Assembly: GCA_947454105.1 (NCBI GenBank)
Contig: CANGIP010000002.1
Coordinates: 62,001-126,000, forward strand
Reading direction: 5' to 3'
DNA from: Actinomycetota bacterium
GTDB taxonomy: Bacteria > Actinomycetota > Acidimicrobiia > Acidimicrobiales > Ilumatobacteraceae
DNA: 64,000 nt
The first letter of the stretch is position 1, and every line of letters starts with the position of its first letter. Under the pieces are notes generated by a model. That model did not search any database and had not been told where the DNA came from. It saw only the letters and a program-made list of their open reading frames with translations. The position numbers and the translations under genes were made by a program. Positions 62,012-64,000 of this stretch are shown here, piece by piece.

Positions 62012-63462
62012 TAAACGAGTGGACGAGCAGATGGCAAGATAGGTGCTGGCAAGGTGGTTTCGCCCATCAAATAGGCGTCGACACCGGCAGCGCAAGCTCG
62101 GCCTTCAGCAATTGCCCACACGATCAGGCTTTGCCCACGACCCATGTCACCAGCCACAAAAACGCCAGGGACATTCGACATGTATACATCGTTGCGCTGC
62201 ACATTGCCCCGCTCGTCGAGTTCAACACCCAACTTGTCGAGCCATGAACCCTTTTCAGGACCTACGAAACCCATCGCCAAGAAGACAAAGTCAGCGGGCA
62301 ATTCGCGATCGCTGCCTACGACTTTGACGAACTTGCCGTCTTTCATCTCGACTTCGTGAATCAACAAGGCGCGCACGTTGCCTGAACCATCGTCAATGAA
62401 GCGTTCGGTGTTCACGCTGTACAAGCGCTCGCCGCCCTCTTCATGAGCCGACGTCACTTTGTACACCATGGCGAATTGCGGCCACGGGTTGGCTCCACCG
62501 CGCTTTACGGGTGGTTGCGGCATGATTTCAAGTTGGGTCACTGACGCCGCGCCCTGACGATGCGAAGTTCCCAGACAGTCAGCACCGGTATCGCCACCGC
62601 CGATGATGACGACATGCTTGCCCGCAACATTGATAGGTGAAGTTTCCATGTCGCCGAGCTGCACTTTGTTGGCCAATGGCAAGTACTCCATGGCTTGGTA
62701 GATACCGATTAGTTCGCGACCAGGCACCGGAAGATCGCGCCATGCAGTTGCACCACATGCCAAAACCACCGAGTCGTACGTCGCCATCAACACGTCAATG
62801 TCAATGTTTTGTCCGACGATTGCGTTGGTTCTGAACTCAGTACCTTCTGCTTCCATCTGCGCAACTCGCCGATCAAGGTGGCGCTTTTCCATCTTGAATT
62901 CGGGAATGCCATAACGCATCAAGCCACCAATGCGATCGGCCCGCTCAAGAACCGTAACTTCGTGTCCGGCACGAGTGAGTTGTTGCGCAACAGCGAGCCC
63001 AGCAGGTCCAGAGCCAATGACAGCAACACGCTTCCCAGTTTTCACACTGGGCATTTGCGGAATAACCCAACCCTCATCCCAAGCGCGATCAATGATTTCA
63101 ACTTCAACTTGCTTAATAGCCACTGGGTTGGAGTTAATACCAACGACACATGCCGATTCACACGGAGCCGGGCATAGCCGACCAGTGAATTCAGGAAAGT
63201 TATTCGTGGCATGTAAACGTTCGATCGCATCTTTCCAGTGGTTGCGATACACGAGATCGTTCCAGTCGGGAATCAAGTTGCCAAGTGGGCAACCGTTGTT
63301 GCAGAACGGAATACCGCAGTCCATGCAGCGACCAGCCTGACGATTGAGTTCGTCTGCGTCGAATGGTTCGTAGACCTCTTTCCAGTCGCGCAAGCGCACC
63401 GGCACTGGCCGATGGCTGGGGCTTTGGCGTTCCCATTTCAAGAATCCGGTTGTCTCACCCAC
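62011..63462 (-). CDS. gltD: glutamate synthase, small (beta) subunit
   Basis: A 483-residue FAD protein. The N-terminal iron-sulphur segment is [17 protein letters not shown], the FAD motif [16 protein letters not shown], and the NADPH motif [15 protein letters not shown]. The [19 protein letters not shown]-terminus binds FAD. It supplies electrons from NADPH to the large subunit for glutamate formation from glutamine and 2-oxoglutarate. Start is GTG; it overlaps the gltB stop by eight bases. Confidence 0.95.
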   Translation of the reverse strand: MGETTGFLKWERQSPSHRPVPVRLRDWKEVYEPFDADELNRQAGRCMDCGIPFCNNGCPLGNLIPDWNDLVYRNHWKDAIERLHATNNFPEFTGRLCPAPCESACVVGINSNPVAIKQVEVEIIDRAWDEGWVIPQMPSVKTGKRVAVIGSGPAGLAVAQQLTRAGHEVTVLERADRIGGLMRYGIPEFKMEKRHLDRRVAQMEAEGTEFRTNAIVGQNIDIDVLMATYDSVVLACGATAWRDLPVPGRELIGIYQAMEYLPLANKVQLGDMETSPINVAGKHVVIIGGGDTGADCLGTSHRQGAASVTQLEIMPQPPVKRGGANPWPQFAMVYKVTSAHEEGGERLYSVNTERFIDDGSGNVRALLIHEVEMKDGKFVKVVGSDRELPADFVFLAMGFVGPEKGSWLDKLGVELDERGNVQRNDVYMSNVPGVFVAGDMGRGQSLIVWAIAEGRACAAGVDAYLMGETTLPAPILPSARPLV

Positions 63463-64000
63463 GAGCCACCTCCATCACACGATTCAATGTTTCATCTTCG
63501 TTGAGTCCCGATGATTTGGCATCTGCCATCACTTCAAGAACCCGCTTGTAATCACGGGGCATGACTTTGCGGAAGTTGGCTGACTCAGTTGCCCAACTAC
63601 CCAAGACCTTCGCCGCAACAGCGCTTTCGGTTTCGCTGGCATGCATTGTCAGGATTGCCTTCAACTCATCAAGATCTGAACTTGATAGTGATTCAAGTTC
63701 AACCATCTCGTAGTTGACCTTGGCGCCAAAGACAGATTGCGGATCATAAACATAAGCAACGCCGCCCGACATACCAGCAGCAAAGTTGCGACCGGTCGGA
63801 CCAAGCACAACGACTCGACCACCAGTCATATATTCGCAACCGTGGTCGCCAACACCTTCAACGACTGCTGTCGCTCCCGAGTTACGAACACAGAAACGTT
63901 CGCCAACCATTCCCCGTAAATAGATTTCACCACTTGTTGCGCCGTAACCAATCACATTGCCGGCAATGACATTGTCTTCGGCAACAAACGAAGTTGCGCT
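63455..64000 (-). CDS. gltB: glutamate synthase, large (alpha) subunit, C-terminal part
   Basis: The last 181 residues of GltB; the gene runs off the right edge. The visible part is the C-terminal beta-helix (GXGXG) domain, with [33 protein letters not shown] and [15 protein letters not shown] repeats, then a helical C-terminus. The frame continues to the window end without a stop. Together with gltD, its order and overlap are those of a normal gltBD operon. Confidence 0.93.
   Translation of the reverse strand, partial: SATSFVAEDNVIAGNVIGYGATSGEIYLRGMVGERFCVRNSGATAVVEGVGDHGCEYMTGGRVVVLGPTGRNFAAGMSGGVAYVYDPQSVFGAKVNYEMVELESLSSSDLDELKAILTMHASETESAVAAKVLGSWATESANFRKVMPRDYKRVLEVMADAKSSGLNEDETLNRVMEVARG

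Overview
The window looks like part of the chromosome of an actinobacterium of the class Acidimicrobiia, probably Ilumatobacter-like. This is inferred from gene families only: a DUF222/HNH '13E12'-type endonuclease, a CarD regulator, a mycothiol-enzyme-type DinB protein, F420-type LLM and flavin proteins, many acyl-CoA ligases, SDRs and Rieske oxygenases, and the order FtsK / RNase J / DapA together with RimO / PgsA / CinA. The DNA is very densely coding: no stretch over about 160 bases lacks a gene. No insertion sequence, prophage, CRISPR array or plasmid gene was seen.

Positions 1-39.5 kb are a catabolic region for hydrophobic, aromatic or terpenoid/steroid-like acids. It holds three acyl-CoA ligases, three Rieske oxygenase large subunits, a cytochrome P450, an acyl-CoA dehydrogenase, a thiolase with its DUF35 partner, nine short-chain dehydrogenases, two kinase-fold phosphotransferases, two ThuA proteins, flavin enzymes, two VOC proteins and small NTF2/ABM proteins. 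A TetR regulator at 23.8-24.4 kb sits between a six-gene minus-strand operon (SDR, SDR, P450, SDR, PPOX, nitroreductase) and a plus-strand run that begins with the acyl-CoA dehydrogenase. The two flanking promoters share a motif. The plus-strand run continues into an acetoin-dehydrogenase-type 2-oxo acid dehydrogenase set (acoA, acoB, acoX, acoC) without E3.

Positions 39.5-53.2 kb are mostly housekeeping on the minus strand: a glutamine-synthetase-family enzyme, CarD with a long histone-like tail, tRNA-Arg(TCT), cinA, pgsA, a lipoprotein peptidase, rimO, an SMP-30 lactonase, ftsK, a lipoprotein, rnj, dapA and a winged-helix-like protein. D-Ala-D-Ala ligase follows on the plus strand.

Positions 54.4-61.4 kb hold the most striking unit: a TetR regulator divergent from four tightly coupled genes. 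These encode an acyl-CoA-reductase-like SDR fused to a HAD phosphatase, a zinc dehydrogenase-like protein, a LarA-like (nickel-pincer racemase fold) protein and a glycerolipid acyltransferase. A 22-bp perfect palindrome lies in the promoter and the first gene appears leaderless. I know of no described function for this combination; a lipid or lipid-headgroup pathway is an inference. The window ends in gltD and the 3' part of gltB, with a LysM lipoprotein coupled behind gltD.

Several promoters here have a -10-like hexamer 6-7 bases before the start codon and no Shine-Dalgarno, so leaderless transcripts seem common. Other genes carry strong purine-rich Shine-Dalgarno sites (AAGGAG, GGGGGA), and these were used to choose many starts.
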